A stretch of DNA of 64,000 bases from Rhodococcus sp. NBC_00297 (GCF_036173065.1 NZ_CP108041.1:1054001-1118000), one strand, 5' to 3'; numbered from the stretch's first letter, positions 56,301 to 64,000 are shown. The notes: generated from the sequence alone by a model not told the origin. Numbers and translations are program-made.

Positions 56301-56489
56301 CTACTTCTCGGGGATCGCCTTCTTGGCGGCGTCCTGGACCTTGTCGATCTTGTCGGCGTACTTGCCCTGCGTCTTCTTGTCGGCGAAGTCCGCTGCCTTG
56401 TCCACGGCCTTCTCGATCTTGTCACTGTTCTGAGCGGCGGCCTTCTTGCCCTGGCCGATCAGCTTCTTGAGGTTGTCCACGAGTGCCAT
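56301..56489 (-). CDS. MT0933-like antitoxin-family small protein
   Basis: The 62-aa Lys/Ala/Asp-rich helical protein has the MT0933/Rv0909 pattern: MALVDNLKKLIGQGKKAAAQ and DFADKKTQGKYADKIDKVQD. ATG 56489 is 5 bp after the MBL gene stop on the same strand. No toxin gene is adjacent (the SRPBCC partner type is at 46577), so a free-standing CsbD-like stress protein is equally possible. Confidence 0.82.
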   Translation of the reverse strand: MALVDNLKKLIGQGKKAAAQNSDKIEKAVDKAADFADKKTQGKYADKIDKVQDAAKKAIPEK

Positions 56490-56494
56490 GGTCG

Positions 56495-57616
56495 TCACGA
56501 TACCGCGCCGGACCACCAACGCCGGTGCGGGAGAGGACGCGCGAGATCGACTCGCTGGCCCGGCATCGGCACCACCACCGAGATCCGCTCCGCCTCGGCG
56601 GCCGTCAGCAGCCGCTCCACGGGTTCGGACCACGGGTGGAACGCGAGGTTGAAGGTCGCCCAGTGGACGGGCACGACGATGCCGGAGGACGGGGTGCCCT
56701 GCTGCAGGTCACCGTGCGACCGCGCCGCCTCCTCGGGGTTCATGTGGATGTCCGGCCACCGGTCGTCGTAGGCGCCGACGGGAAGCAGGGTCACGTCGAA
56801 CGGACCGAGCCGCGCGCCGATGTCCGCGAACGCCTCGGTGTAGCCGGTGTCGCCGCCGAAGAAAGCCCGGTGCTCCGGACCCACCACCGACCACGACGCC
56901 CACTGCGTGGTGTCGCGCACCAGGGACCGGCCCGAGAAGTGTCGTGCCTCCAGGCACGTGACGGTGAGCGATCCGATGCGGACGTCGTCGTTCCAGTCGA
57001 GCTCGACGATCCGGTCCTCGGGAACCTTCCAGCGGCGCAGATGGGCGCCCACCCCCAGCGGCACCAGGAACGGCGCCGACTGCGACGTGAGCAGCGTGGC
57101 CACCGTGTCACGGTCGAGGTGGTCGTAGTGATCGTGCGAGATGACGATGGCGTCGACCTGCGGAAGCGCCTCGGCCGCAACGGGTACCGGGTGCAACCTG
57201 GCCGGTCCGAGAACCCGCGACGGTGAGACCCGCCGGCTCCAGACCGGATCGGTGAGCACGCGGTGACCGTCGATCTCGACGACCACCGAGGAGTGCCCGA
57301 ACCAGGTGACGGCCAGGTCCCCGGCCTCCGCCGGCGCGAGCGGGGTGGCCAACGGCACGGCGCGCTCGGGTCGTCCCGAGCGGCCGCGCGTGAGCATCGC
57401 GGCTCCGATGCTCGCCTGCTCCCCCGCCGCGACCGGCGAGCTGCTGCGTGTGTTGTGGAACTTGCGGTCCCGGTAGTGCGAGGACGCGGCGGCGTACGGA
57501 CGGATGGCACCGCGTCCGGCGCCGACGGCGGACGGCACACCCCACGCCGCGCGCGCGAGCCAGGACAACCCTGCGGCGGCGAGCCCGATGGACACTGCTG
57601 CGGTGGCTGGTTTCAC
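56495..57616 (-). CDS. Metallo-beta-lactamase-fold hydrolase (NAPE-PLD/UlaG-like)
   Basis: The 373-aa protein has an N-terminal hydrophobic segment (residues 5-25) that may anchor or export it. An MBL fold follows: the metal motif SHDHYDHLD, GGDTGYTEAF and a late PVHWATFNL His. This resembles Rv0906, a neighbour of echA6 in M. tuberculosis, and NAPE-type phosphodiesterases. Lipid or nucleotide phosphodiester cleavage is possible. GTG 57616 has TAGTGT 7 nt upstream as a leaderless-type -10, but CGGAGG is also present. Confidence 0.9.
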   Translation of the reverse strand: MKPATAAVSIGLAAAGLSWLARAAWGVPSAVGAGRGAIRPYAAASSHYRDRKFHNTRSSSPVAAGEQASIGAAMLTRGRSGRPERAVPLATPLAPAEAGDLAVTWFGHSSVVVEIDGHRVLTDPVWSRRVSPSRVLGPARLHPVPVAAEALPQVDAIVISHDHYDHLDRDTVATLLTSQSAPFLVPLGVGAHLRRWKVPEDRIVELDWNDDVRIGSLTVTCLEARHFSGRSLVRDTTQWASWSVVGPEHRAFFGGDTGYTEAFADIGARLGPFDVTLLPVGAYDDRWPDIHMNPEEAARSHGDLQQGTPSSGIVVPVHWATFNLAFHPWSEPVERLLTAAEAERISVVVPMPGQRVDLARPLPHRRWWSGAVS

Positions 57617-57667
57617 GCCTCCGACACTAGTCCACGGTTGATGTGTACCGACTTCACAAGTATCGGC

Positions 57668-59350
57668 TCACGTCTGTTCCGGCAGGATGTGCTCCCCCGT
57701 CTTGTCGGTGCTCAGCGACAGCGACGAGATGTAGAGCGTCTCCCCGTTCGGCCCCTTCTTGGCCGACGCGATCATGTCCGGCCGCTCGAACTCCATTCCC
57801 GACACCGAGCACAGCAGCGTCGCGTCGGACGGGTTGCCGTACTCGTCGAACATCGGCAGATCGATGCCGTCGTCGGTGCGCCGCAGGTAGTACTTGCCCT
57901 TGGTCGCGATCGCCAGCACGGGCGGCAGCACGATCGCCAGTACCAGCGCCACGATGGGCGAGTACGGCTTGATCGCCGGCCCGAACGCCCCGAAGAACAC
58001 GAGGATGGACAGGATCGCGGACACCGCCATGGAGCCGAAACCGACGGGGTTCACCGCGTAGAGCATCCCCCTGCGGAACTCCGGCACCTTCGGGGACAGC
58101 TTCAGCAGGTACTTGTTGAACACGATGTCGGAGGCGACCACCGCGATCCAGGCGATACCGCAGTTCGCGTAGAACCCGAGGATGTTGTTGAGGAAGTCGA
58201 ACATGTTGGCTTCCATCAGGATCAACGCGATCGCGAGGTTGAACAGCACGAAGACCAGTCGTCCGGGGTAGGACTTGGTGACGCGGGTGTACGAGTTGGT
58301 CCACGCCAGGGAGCCCGAGTACGCGTTGGTCACGTTGATCTTGATCTGCGAGATGACCACGAGCACCACGGCGAGGGTCATGGCGAGCCAGCCCGGCATG
58401 AAGTTCTCGTAGATCTCGAGGAACTGGTGCACCGGCTCGTTGGCGATCGACGATCCGTCGACCACGTTCGCGATGAGGTACACGGCGAGGAAGAGTCCGA
58501 CGATCTGCTTGAGCGCACCGAAGATGACCCAGCCCGGCCCCGCGAGCAGGACGGCCGTCCACCAGCGACGCGAGTTCTCCGGCGTCTTGGGCGGCATGAA
58601 GCGCAGGTAGTCGATCTGCTCCGCGATCTGAGCGATCAACGAGAGGCAGACACCCGCGGCCAGCATGACGGATCCGAGGTTCACACCGGTGCCGGCGGCA
58701 CCGTCGGCACCCCCGTAGGCCATGAACTGACCGATGGAGTCGGGGTTGCTCACCACGAGATAGACGAACGGCAGCACCATGAGGATCAGCCACAGCGGGG
58801 TCGTCCACACCTGCAGTGTGGCGAGCGCCTTCATGCCGTAGATGACCAACGGGATGACCATCAGGGTGGACACCGCGTACCCGATGGGCAGCGGGATGTT
58901 CAGCCCCAGTTCGAGGCCCTGGGCCATGATCGACCCTTCGAGCGCGAAGAAGATGAACGTGAACGTCGCGAAGATGACGTTGGTGACCACCGACCCGTAG
59001 TAGCCGAATCCGCTTCCGCGCGTGATCAGATCGAGGTCGATGTTGTAGCGCGCCGCGTAGTAGGCGAGCGGCAGACCCGTCAGGAAGATGACGACGGCGA
59101 ACACCAGGATTCCCCACAGCGCGTTGCCGGTGCCGTAGGAGATGCCGATGTTGGCGCCGATGGCGAAGTCCGCGAGGTAGGCGATTCCGCCGAGAGCCGA
59201 CGTCGCCACGACGCCGGTCCCCCACTTGCGGTAGCTGCGCGGGGCGAAGCGCAGCGTGTAGTCCTCGAGCGTCTCCTTCAGTGCCGCCGACTGCTTCTGA
59301 CTGTCGGACGTGAGCGTGGAGTCGGGTGGAACGTCTCCGAGAGCGGTCAT
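57668..59350 (-). CDS. NCS1-family nucleobase/cytosine-purine permease
   Basis: The 560-aa permease has twelve helices in the NCS1 pattern (FAPRSYRKWGTGVVATSALGG, GSGFGYYGSVVTN, KINVTNAYSGSLAWTNSY). The C-terminal 80 residues form a soluble tail. It probably imports a purine, pyrimidine or related heterocycle such as allantoin or hydantoin with H+ or Na+. ATG 59350 is taken because the sequence before it is promoter. A perfect 8-bp dyad overlapping a TACAGT -10 lies upstream. No catabolic neighbour reveals the substrate. Confidence 0.9.
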   Translation of the reverse strand: MTALGDVPPDSTLTSDSQKQSAALKETLEDYTLRFAPRSYRKWGTGVVATSALGGIAYLADFAIGANIGISYGTGNALWGILVFAVVIFLTGLPLAYYAARYNIDLDLITRGSGFGYYGSVVTNVIFATFTFIFFALEGSIMAQGLELGLNIPLPIGYAVSTLMVIPLVIYGMKALATLQVWTTPLWLILMVLPFVYLVVSNPDSIGQFMAYGGADGAAGTGVNLGSVMLAAGVCLSLIAQIAEQIDYLRFMPPKTPENSRRWWTAVLLAGPGWVIFGALKQIVGLFLAVYLIANVVDGSSIANEPVHQFLEIYENFMPGWLAMTLAVVLVVISQIKINVTNAYSGSLAWTNSYTRVTKSYPGRLVFVLFNLAIALILMEANMFDFLNNILGFYANCGIAWIAVVASDIVFNKYLLKLSPKVPEFRRGMLYAVNPVGFGSMAVSAILSILVFFGAFGPAIKPYSPIVALVLAIVLPPVLAIATKGKYYLRRTDDGIDLPMFDEYGNPSDATLLCSVSGMEFERPDMIASAKKGPNGETLYISSLSLSTDKTGEHILPEQT

Positions 59351-59426
59351 GGTCGGGTGCCTCCGGTCGTGTCGCACGCCGTGGCGGCGCGATGCGAGAT
59401 GACCGTAGGAACGCTGTGTTGCCGGA

Positions 59427-59452
59427 CTGTACGCACTCTGTGTCGAGTGCGT
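59427..59452 (-). promoter_or_regulatory. Operator-like dyad over the NCS1 permease promoter
   Basis: ACGCACTC (59431-59438) and GAGTGCGT (59445-59452) form a perfect 8-bp dyad with a 6-bp spacer. A minus-strand TACAGT (59427-59432) touches its edge as a candidate -10, about 77 bp before the permease ATG. Such a layout is typical of a repressor site. Confidence 0.6.
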
Positions 59453-59510
59453 TACGTGGTGCCGGGGTGTCGCCTTTGTCCGAATCGGCAGGTCAGCGAC
59501 CCCGATGTCG

Positions 59511-60245
59511 TCACTGGCCCTGGAAGACCGGGCGTCGCTTCTCCTTGCGCGCGATCCGCGCCTCCACGGCGTCGTTGCTCGCCCAGGCGGCCGCGAACGC
59601 GTCGAGCTGCGTGGCGTTCGCCTCGTCACGTGTGCCGTCGTCGTTGAAGACGAGTTTGAGGTGACGCAGCGACAGTGGCGCCAGCTGCGCGATCTCCTCG
59701 GCCCACGCGTGCGCGACGTCGAGATCGCCGAGTTTGTTGGCCAGTCCGCACGCCAGCGCCTGCTCGGCGGACAACTGCTCGGCACCCAGGAGCACCGTCC
59801 GGGCGGGACCGCCGCCGGCCAGCGACACCAGCCGCTTGACGGTCCAGTTGTCCACGGCGATGGCCAACCGGGTGGAGGGAATGGCGAAGAAGGCGCCCGA
59901 GTCGACCACCCGCAGGTCTGCGGCGATGGCCAACTGCGTGCCCGCACCCACAGCAGGCCCGTTCACGGCGGCGATGACCGGGACCGACACCGTCTGGAGC
60001 GCGCGGTTCATCGACAGCAGCGCCTCGGGGAACTCGTCGGCGATGGCTTCGCCCGACAGATCGGCGCCCGCGCAGAAGCTCGTGCCCTCGCCGGTGATCA
60101 CGACGACGCGGGTGCCGTCCGCCTCGGCACCCTCCACCGCCTCACGCACTTCGGTGCACAGAGCCGTGTTCAGAGCGTTGCGGCGCTCCGGTCGCTGCAG
60201 TTCCACGGTGAGAACCGCGCCGTTCCTGGTGATACCAATGGTCAC
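59511..60245 (-). CDS. echA6: EchA6-like crotonase-fold protein
   Basis: The 244-aa protein closely follows M. tuberculosis EchA6 (Rv0905): ITRNGAVLTVELQRPERRNALN, FCAGADLSGEA, IPSTRLAIAVDNWTVKRL and a KRRPVFQG end. Both catalytic Glu positions are absent (GAGTQLAIAADL, and STRLA in place of PE-type). EchA6 in mycobacteria is an acyl-CoA-binding shuttle for FAS-II and mycolate synthesis, not an active hydratase. The same role is expected here. GTG 60245 follows AGAGAGAAG. The MBL homologue of Rv0906 lies 3 kb away, interrupted by the permease. Confidence 0.9.
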   Translation of the reverse strand: MTIGITRNGAVLTVELQRPERRNALNTALCTEVREAVEGAEADGTRVVVITGEGTSFCAGADLSGEAIADEFPEALLSMNRALQTVSVPVIAAVNGPAVGAGTQLAIAADLRVVDSGAFFAIPSTRLAIAVDNWTVKRLVSLAGGGPARTVLLGAEQLSAEQALACGLANKLGDLDVAHAWAEEIAQLAPLSLRHLKLVFNDDGTRDEANATQLDAFAAAWASNDAVEARIARKEKRRPVFQGQ

Positions 60246-60338
60246 GTTGTGTCTTCTCTCTGCGTGGAACGAAGTGTTCTGTGAGACCCCCTTACGCGAA
60301 TTTACCGGGTGCGGAGCCCTGACTGGTGTACTGGACGG

Positions 60339-61424
60339 GTGCAACACGTCGACGTCGCAGTGATCGGTGCCGGGCAGGCCGGTCTGTCCGCGGCCTATTT
60401 CCTGCAGCGAGCGGGGCTGCGGGCATGGGACGACTACGTCGTGCTCGACGGTGCGCCGGCTCCCGGTGGGGCGTGGCAGTTCCGCTGGCCCTCCCTGACC
60501 CTCGAGACCGTCAACGGGGTGCACGACCTTCCGGGCATGGCGTTCGCGGATACGCTGGCCCCCGACGTCGACCCCGCGCACGTGCCCGCGTCGTCGGCGG
60601 TGCCCGAGTACTACGCGGCGTACGAGAAGCACTTCGCGCTGCCCGTGCGGCGGCCGGGACGGGTGTCGGTCGTCTGCGACCGGGACGAGACGACGATGCG
60701 GTACCGGGTGGAGGCCGAGCAGGGCGACGTCCACGCACGGGGCTTGATCAACTGCACCGGCACCTGGGAGCACCCGTTCGTCCCGCGCTACCCCGGCATG
60801 GAGACGTTCACGGGGCGCCAACTGCACACGCGCGACTACACCTCGGCGGAGGAGTTCCGCGGCGAGCACGTCGTCGTCGTCGGAGGCGGGATCTCCGCGG
60901 TGCAGTTGCTCGACGAGATCTCGCGCGTGACCACCACGACGTGGGTGACCCGCCGCGAGCCCGTCTTCCTCGAGCGGGACTTCACACCCGAGGTGGGCCG
61001 CGCTGCCGTCGCGCAGGTCGAGGATCGGGTGCGCCGCGGACTGCCGCCGGGATCGGTGGTGTCGGTGACCGGCCTGATCCTCACCCCCAGCTTGCGCGAG
61101 GCCCGCGATCGCGGCGTCCTGGTACGGCGACCCATGTTCGCGGAGGTCACACCCGACGGAGTGCGGTGGGACGACGGCACCGCCACCCGGGCGGACGTCA
61201 TCCTGTGGGCCACCGGGTTTCGCAGCGCGCTCGATCACCTCGCGCCACTCCGACTGCGCGGGCCGGGCGGCGGCATCACGATGACCGGCGCGTCGGCCAC
61301 TCGAGTGGCCGCGCGGCCCAGCGTCCATCTGATCGGATACGGTCCGTCGGCCAGCACCATCGGCGCCAACCGTGCGGGACGCACGGCCGTGCGGGAACTA
61401 CTTCAGGAGCTGGGCGAGACGTGA
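60339..61424 (+). CDS. FAD-dependent monooxygenase-like flavoprotein
   Basis: The 361-aa protein begins with the FAD motif VIGAGQAGLSAA. It has a second dinucleotide fold (VVVGGGISAVQLLDE), an FMO/BVMO-like segment WPSLTLETV and LWATGFRSALDHLAPL near the C-terminus. It is shorter than true Baeyer-Villiger enzymes and lacks a clear FxGxxxHxxxW fingerprint, so a CzcO-like or thioredoxin-reductase-like activity is also possible. I start at GTG 60339; an upstream ATG at 60309 is less likely. It overlaps the ABC-F gene by 4 bp. Confidence 0.83.
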   Translation: MQHVDVAVIGAGQAGLSAAYFLQRAGLRAWDDYVVLDGAPAPGGAWQFRWPSLTLETVNGVHDLPGMAFADTLAPDVDPAHVPASSAVPEYYAAYEKHFALPVRRPGRVSVVCDRDETTMRYRVEAEQGDVHARGLINCTGTWEHPFVPRYPGMETFTGRQLHTRDYTSAEEFRGEHVVVVGGGISAVQLLDEISRVTTTTWVTRREPVFLERDFTPEVGRAAVAQVEDRVRRGLPPGSVVSVTGLILTPSLREARDRGVLVRRPMFAEVTPDGVRWDDGTATRADVILWATGFRSALDHLAPLRLRGPGGGITMTGASATRVAARPSVHLIGYGPSASTIGANRAGRTAVRELLQELGET

Positions 61425-63061
61425 GTGCCGTGGTCCGTGTCGACGACCTGTCCGCCTATCGCGGCGAGCGCACGCTGTTCGACGGTCTCGACCTCACCCT
61501 CGGACCCGGCGACGTCGTCGGGCTGGTCGGCGCGAACGGCGCCGGCAAGTCGACGCTGCTCGGCCTGCTGGCGGGCACGGCGACCGGGGTCGACCACGAC
61601 GGCACGGTCTCGCTCACCCCGTCGGACGCCACCGTCGGCCACCTGGCGCAGGAGGTCTCCCGCGTTCCCGGTGAGACCGTCGAGATGTTCCTGCAGCGCC
61701 GCACCGGAGTGCGCGCGGCCGAGGACGCGATGAACGCGGCGGCGGAGACGCTCGGCGACGCGAGCGCGTCGGACGATCTCTACACACCGGCACTGGAGCG
61801 GTGGTTGGCGCTCGGCGGCGCCGATCTGCCCGAGCGAGCCGAGTCGGTGCTCGCCGGCCTGGGCCTGGACGCGGCGCTCGACACCGAGATGTCCGCCCTG
61901 TCCGGTGGGCAGGCGGCCCGCGCATCACTCGCGGGAATCCTGTTGGCGCGCTATGACGTCCTGCTTCTCGACGAGCCCACCAACGATCTGGATCTCGCGG
62001 GACTGGACCAGCTCGAGAACTTCGTGACGAGTACCCAGTGCGCCGTGATGATCGTCAGTCACGATCGTGAGTTCCTGGCGCGCACCGTCACCGGCATCGT
62101 CGAGCTGGACCTGGCGCAGCAGCAGATAGCGGTCTACGACGGCGGGTACGAGGCCTACCTCGTCGAGCGCGACGTGGCGCGTCGTCACGCACGGGAAGAG
62201 TTCGAGCAGTACGCCGACACCAGGTCCGGGCTCGAGGATCGCGCTCGGATGCAACGGAACTGGCTCGAGCACGGCGTGCGGAACGCTCGACGCAAGAGCA
62301 AGGACAACGACAAGGCGAGCCGGAAGGTCCGCGCCGAATCGACGGAGAAGCAAGCCGCGAAGGCGCGCCAGACCCAGCGACGCATCGAACGGCTCGACGT
62401 CGTCGAGGAGCCGCGCAAGGAGTGGGAACTGCGCATGGAGATCGCGGCGGCGCCCCGCAGCGGCAGCGTCGTGGTCTCCGTGAACTCCGCCGTCGTGGAG
62501 CGGGGGACGTTCCGGCTCGGGCCGGTGACGGCACAGATCGACGCCGGGGACCGAATCGTCGTCACCGGCGCCAACGGCTCGGGCAAGACCACCCTGCTGC
62601 ACCTGTTGCTGGGCCGCATCACGCCGACCAGTGGATCCGTGAGCATCGGCTCCGGAGTCGAGATCGGCGAGATGGACCAGGCCCGTTCGGCTTTCGACGG
62701 ACCCGACTCGGTCGCCGACGCGCTGGCAGCCTCCGTTCCGGACTGGCCGGACGCCGACGTCCGCACACTCCTGGCGAAGTTCGGTCTCCGCGGACAGGCC
62801 GCCCTGCGGCCGTCGGCATCCCTGTCCCCCGGCGAGCGCACCCGAGCGGGACTCGCGCTGCTGCAGGCCCGAGGGGTGAACCTGCTCGTGCTCGACGAGC
62901 CCACCAACCACCTCGACGTCCCCGCCATCGAGCAGCTCGAATCGGCACTGGAGACCTACGAGGGAACGATGCTCCTGGTCACCCACGACCGGCGGATGCT
63001 CGACTCGGTGCGCAGCACGCGCCGGTGGACCGTCGCGCAGGGCGTTCTGCAGCAGGACTGA
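61421..63061 (+). CDS. ABC-F ATPase
   Basis: The 546-aa soluble protein has two ABC domains: GANGAGKST with LSGGQAARA and LLLDEPTNDLD, then GANGSGKTT with LSPGERTRA and LVLDEPTNHLD. A charged coiled linker lies between (about 240-340) and there is no membrane domain. ABC-F proteins act on the ribosome E site in translation control or antibiotic protection. GTG 61421 overlaps the flavoprotein stop (GTGA). The flavoprotein partner is unusual. Resistance function cannot be claimed from sequence. Confidence 0.92.
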   Translation: MSAVVRVDDLSAYRGERTLFDGLDLTLGPGDVVGLVGANGAGKSTLLGLLAGTATGVDHDGTVSLTPSDATVGHLAQEVSRVPGETVEMFLQRRTGVRAAEDAMNAAAETLGDASASDDLYTPALERWLALGGADLPERAESVLAGLGLDAALDTEMSALSGGQAARASLAGILLARYDVLLLDEPTNDLDLAGLDQLENFVTSTQCAVMIVSHDREFLARTVTGIVELDLAQQQIAVYDGGYEAYLVERDVARRHAREEFEQYADTRSGLEDRARMQRNWLEHGVRNARRKSKDNDKASRKVRAESTEKQAAKARQTQRRIERLDVVEEPRKEWELRMEIAAAPRSGSVVVSVNSAVVERGTFRLGPVTAQIDAGDRIVVTGANGSGKTTLLHLLLGRITPTSGSVSIGSGVEIGEMDQARSAFDGPDSVADALAASVPDWPDADVRTLLAKFGLRGQAALRPSASLSPGERTRAGLALLQARGVNLLVLDEPTNHLDVPAIEQLESALETYEGTMLLVTHDRRMLDSVRSTRRWTVAQGVLQQD

Positions 63062-63087
63062 GGATTTCCCCACCCGATCGTCGCAGT

Positions 63088-63105
63088 TCCTGCCGATCGG
63101 CAGGA
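63088..63105. promoter_or_regulatory. 18-bp perfect palindrome, with a second 10-bp palindrome
   Basis: TCCTGCCGATCGGCAGGA (63088-63105) is fully self-complementary. CACGATCGTG (63111-63120) follows 5 bp later. They lie between the ABC-F stop (63061) and the HTH gene. Without a loop the palindromes suit protein binding rather than termination. Confidence 0.55.
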
Positions 63106-63161
63106 TCACGCACGATCGTGTGGTTCAGCGCGCGCTCGCCCGAACAGCGCTGCCTACGGTA

Positions 63162-63189
63162 TTGACACATCGTTGTGTTTATACAACAC
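63162..63189 (+). promoter_or_regulatory. Promoter/operator region of the HTH gene
   Basis: A consensus -35 TTGACA (63162-63167) is followed by two overlapping dyads, GTTGT/ACAAC (63172-63176 and 63183-63187) and GTGTT/AACAC (63175-63179 and 63185-63189). The AT-rich dyads would cover the -10 region and suggest autorepression by the HTH protein. The exact -10 is ambiguous. Confidence 0.5.
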
Positions 63190-63197
63190 TTCGATAT

Positions 63198-63485
63198 ATG
63201 AGTCCGGTCAAACGCGGGACCACGCTCCCCATCCACAACCGCATCGGTGTGCTGCGCGCCGAGCGTCGGATGACCCGCGCCCAGCTCGCGGAACTCGTCG
63301 AGGTCAACCCGCAGACGGTCGGCGCACTCGAACGCGGCGACCACTACCCGAGCCTCGATCTCGCGATGCGCATCTGCGACGTGTTCGGGCTGCCGGTCGA
63401 GGCGGTGTTCTCGCGTACCGAGTTCGCGCCGCTGTCCACGGAGGTCTACCGACGCACCCAGCCCGAGGAAGGGACACCACGATGA
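63198..63485 (+). CDS. Cro/C1-type helix-turn-helix regulator (YozG-like)
   Basis: The 95-aa DNA-binding protein has an HTH_3 domain: IGVLRAERRMTRAQLAELVEVNPQTVGALERG, then the ICDVFGLPVEAVFS pattern. It lacks a ligand domain. It overlaps the downstream membrane gene by 4 bp (ATGA), as in many regulator/membrane protein pairs. ATG 63198 is chosen over 63120 because the promoter elements lie between them. It probably represses its own operon through the dyads upstream. Confidence 0.9.
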   Translation: MSPVKRGTTLPIHNRIGVLRAERRMTRAQLAELVEVNPQTVGALERGDHYPSLDLAMRICDVFGLPVEAVFSRTEFAPLSTEVYRRTQPEEGTPR

Positions 63486-64000
63486 GTGACACCGTTCTGG
63501 ACCGCTATCAGGCGTTCCGCACCCGTCGATACCTGCAGAACGAGGCGCGGTACGCGCACTACCTCCCCGGCTGGCGCACCCGGTCACGGCGCCGGCTGCT
63601 GGTGTGGATTCTCGTCGCCTCGCTCGTCGCGCTCGCGGCATCGTCGATCTTCATTCTCGTCGGGCCCGAGTGGGCGCCGCTCACCTGGCTTCCCGGCGCG
63701 ATCCTCATGAGCGTGTCGTGGACGACGCTGCAGATCGTCACCGGCCGCCGCAGCGATGCTCCCGCCGATGCGCTCGACGAGTGGGACCTGGAACGTCGCA
63801 ACGCGGCTCGCTCCATCGGGTTCGCGATCACCCAGGGCGCGGTGACGGTTCCGGCGCTCGCACTGGTGTGGGCGACCACCTTCACCGACGATCCCCGACT
63901 GGCACTCGGTGGCGGATTCATCATACTGAGTGGTCTACTTGTCGGGATCTGCTCTCCCGGCATCATCCTCGCCTGGACGGCGCCGGTCGACGAACCGGAC
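63482..64000 (+). CDS. Membrane protein, partner of the HTH regulator (3' end outside the window)
   Basis: The first 173 residues are present. A basic N-terminus (about residues 1-38, RYQAFRTRRYLQNEARYAHY) precedes helices at about 40-60 and 65-83, then an acidic loop and two more helices at about 115-135 and 140-160. I recognise no family motif. The ATGA overlap with the HTH gene points to one operon, perhaps a permease-like signal input. The gene is cut by the window end. Confidence 0.8.
   Translation, partial: MSDTVLDRYQAFRTRRYLQNEARYAHYLPGWRTRSRRRLLVWILVASLVALAASSIFILVGPEWAPLTWLPGAILMSVSWTTLQIVTGRRSDAPADALDEWDLERRNAARSIGFAITQGAVTVPALALVWATTFTDDPRLALGGGFIILSGLLVGICSPGIILAWTAPVDEPD

Noticed and set aside
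57263..59647. 794-codon plus-strand frame opposite the NCS1 permease
   Set aside because: Very rich in Asp/His/Arg/Gly with no fold signature; it mirrors the membrane protein on the other strand.
60309..60341. ATG 60309 as the flavoprotein start
   Set aside because: It adds MRSPDWCTGR-type residues not typical before the FAD motif; GTG 60339 places VDVAVIGAG at the N-terminus as expected.

Overview
The window is a dense, high-GC actinobacterial chromosome segment. Its gene content and order point to Mycobacteriales, most likely Rhodococcus or a close relative. The order AAA-ATPase/VWA - purH - purN - DUF6350 - DUF5336 - sucD - sucC - M23 peptidase - uvrD1/pcrA - chorismate mutase - pgi follows the M. 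tuberculosis Rv0946c-Rv0959 neighbourhood from memory. A 13E12-type HNH protein, cobF, an EchA6-like protein and an MT0933-like antitoxin also fit. No prophage, plasmid, CRISPR array, integrase or classical insertion sequence was seen.

Layout. Bases 1-17000 are mostly minus strand: a MoxR/VWA pair, purine synthesis (purH, purN with an apparent CTG start), two membrane proteins (one with a Tyr-Gly-Gln repeat tail), a dimethylsulfone/thiophene-type sulfur pair (SfnG plus DszC-like), a 13E12 protein, an MDR oxidoreductase and sucCD. Bases 17000-27000 carry a large membrane protein, a secreted M23 peptidase behind a perfect Crp/GlxR-type site, the PcrA/UvrD helicase, chorismate mutase, succinate-semialdehyde dehydrogenase and pgi. 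Bases 27000-40000 hold small acyl-CoA, redox and folate units (crotonase plus condensation-like protein, MOSC, carboxylesterase, Fpg/Nei, cobF, thyA-dfrA, acyl-ACP desaturase divergent from a PucR-type regulator) and tRNA-Arg(CCT).

Bases 40000-47000 contain a DUF3089 hydrolase, a pair of about 100-bp intergenic repeats, a DEAD-box helicase, an MFS transporter and an ECF-type transporter whose membrane domain and two ATPases are fused. Bases 47000-57600 form the most interesting block. A minus-strand run of closely spaced or overlapping genes (MBL hydrolase, antitoxin-like, Na+/H+ antiporter, lipoprotein lipase, LytS-type kinase, LytTR regulator, 118-aa membrane protein, solute symporter) leads into a second operon (DUF485 plus MctC/ActP-like symporter). 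The promoter of the second operon carries two direct 9-mers, each fitting the LytTR consensus, exactly 12 bp apart. I read this as a LytS/LytTR system controlling monocarboxylate uptake. Bases 57600-64000 hold an NCS1 transporter with a palindromic operator, an EchA6 homologue lacking catalytic glutamates, a flavoprotein/ABC-F pair, and an HTH regulator/membrane protein pair cut by the window end.

Many start codons are GTG, gene pairs often overlap by 4 bp (ATGA/GTGA), and several genes have a TANNNT element 6-8 nt before the start codon with no Shine-Dalgarno, which fits leaderless transcription.
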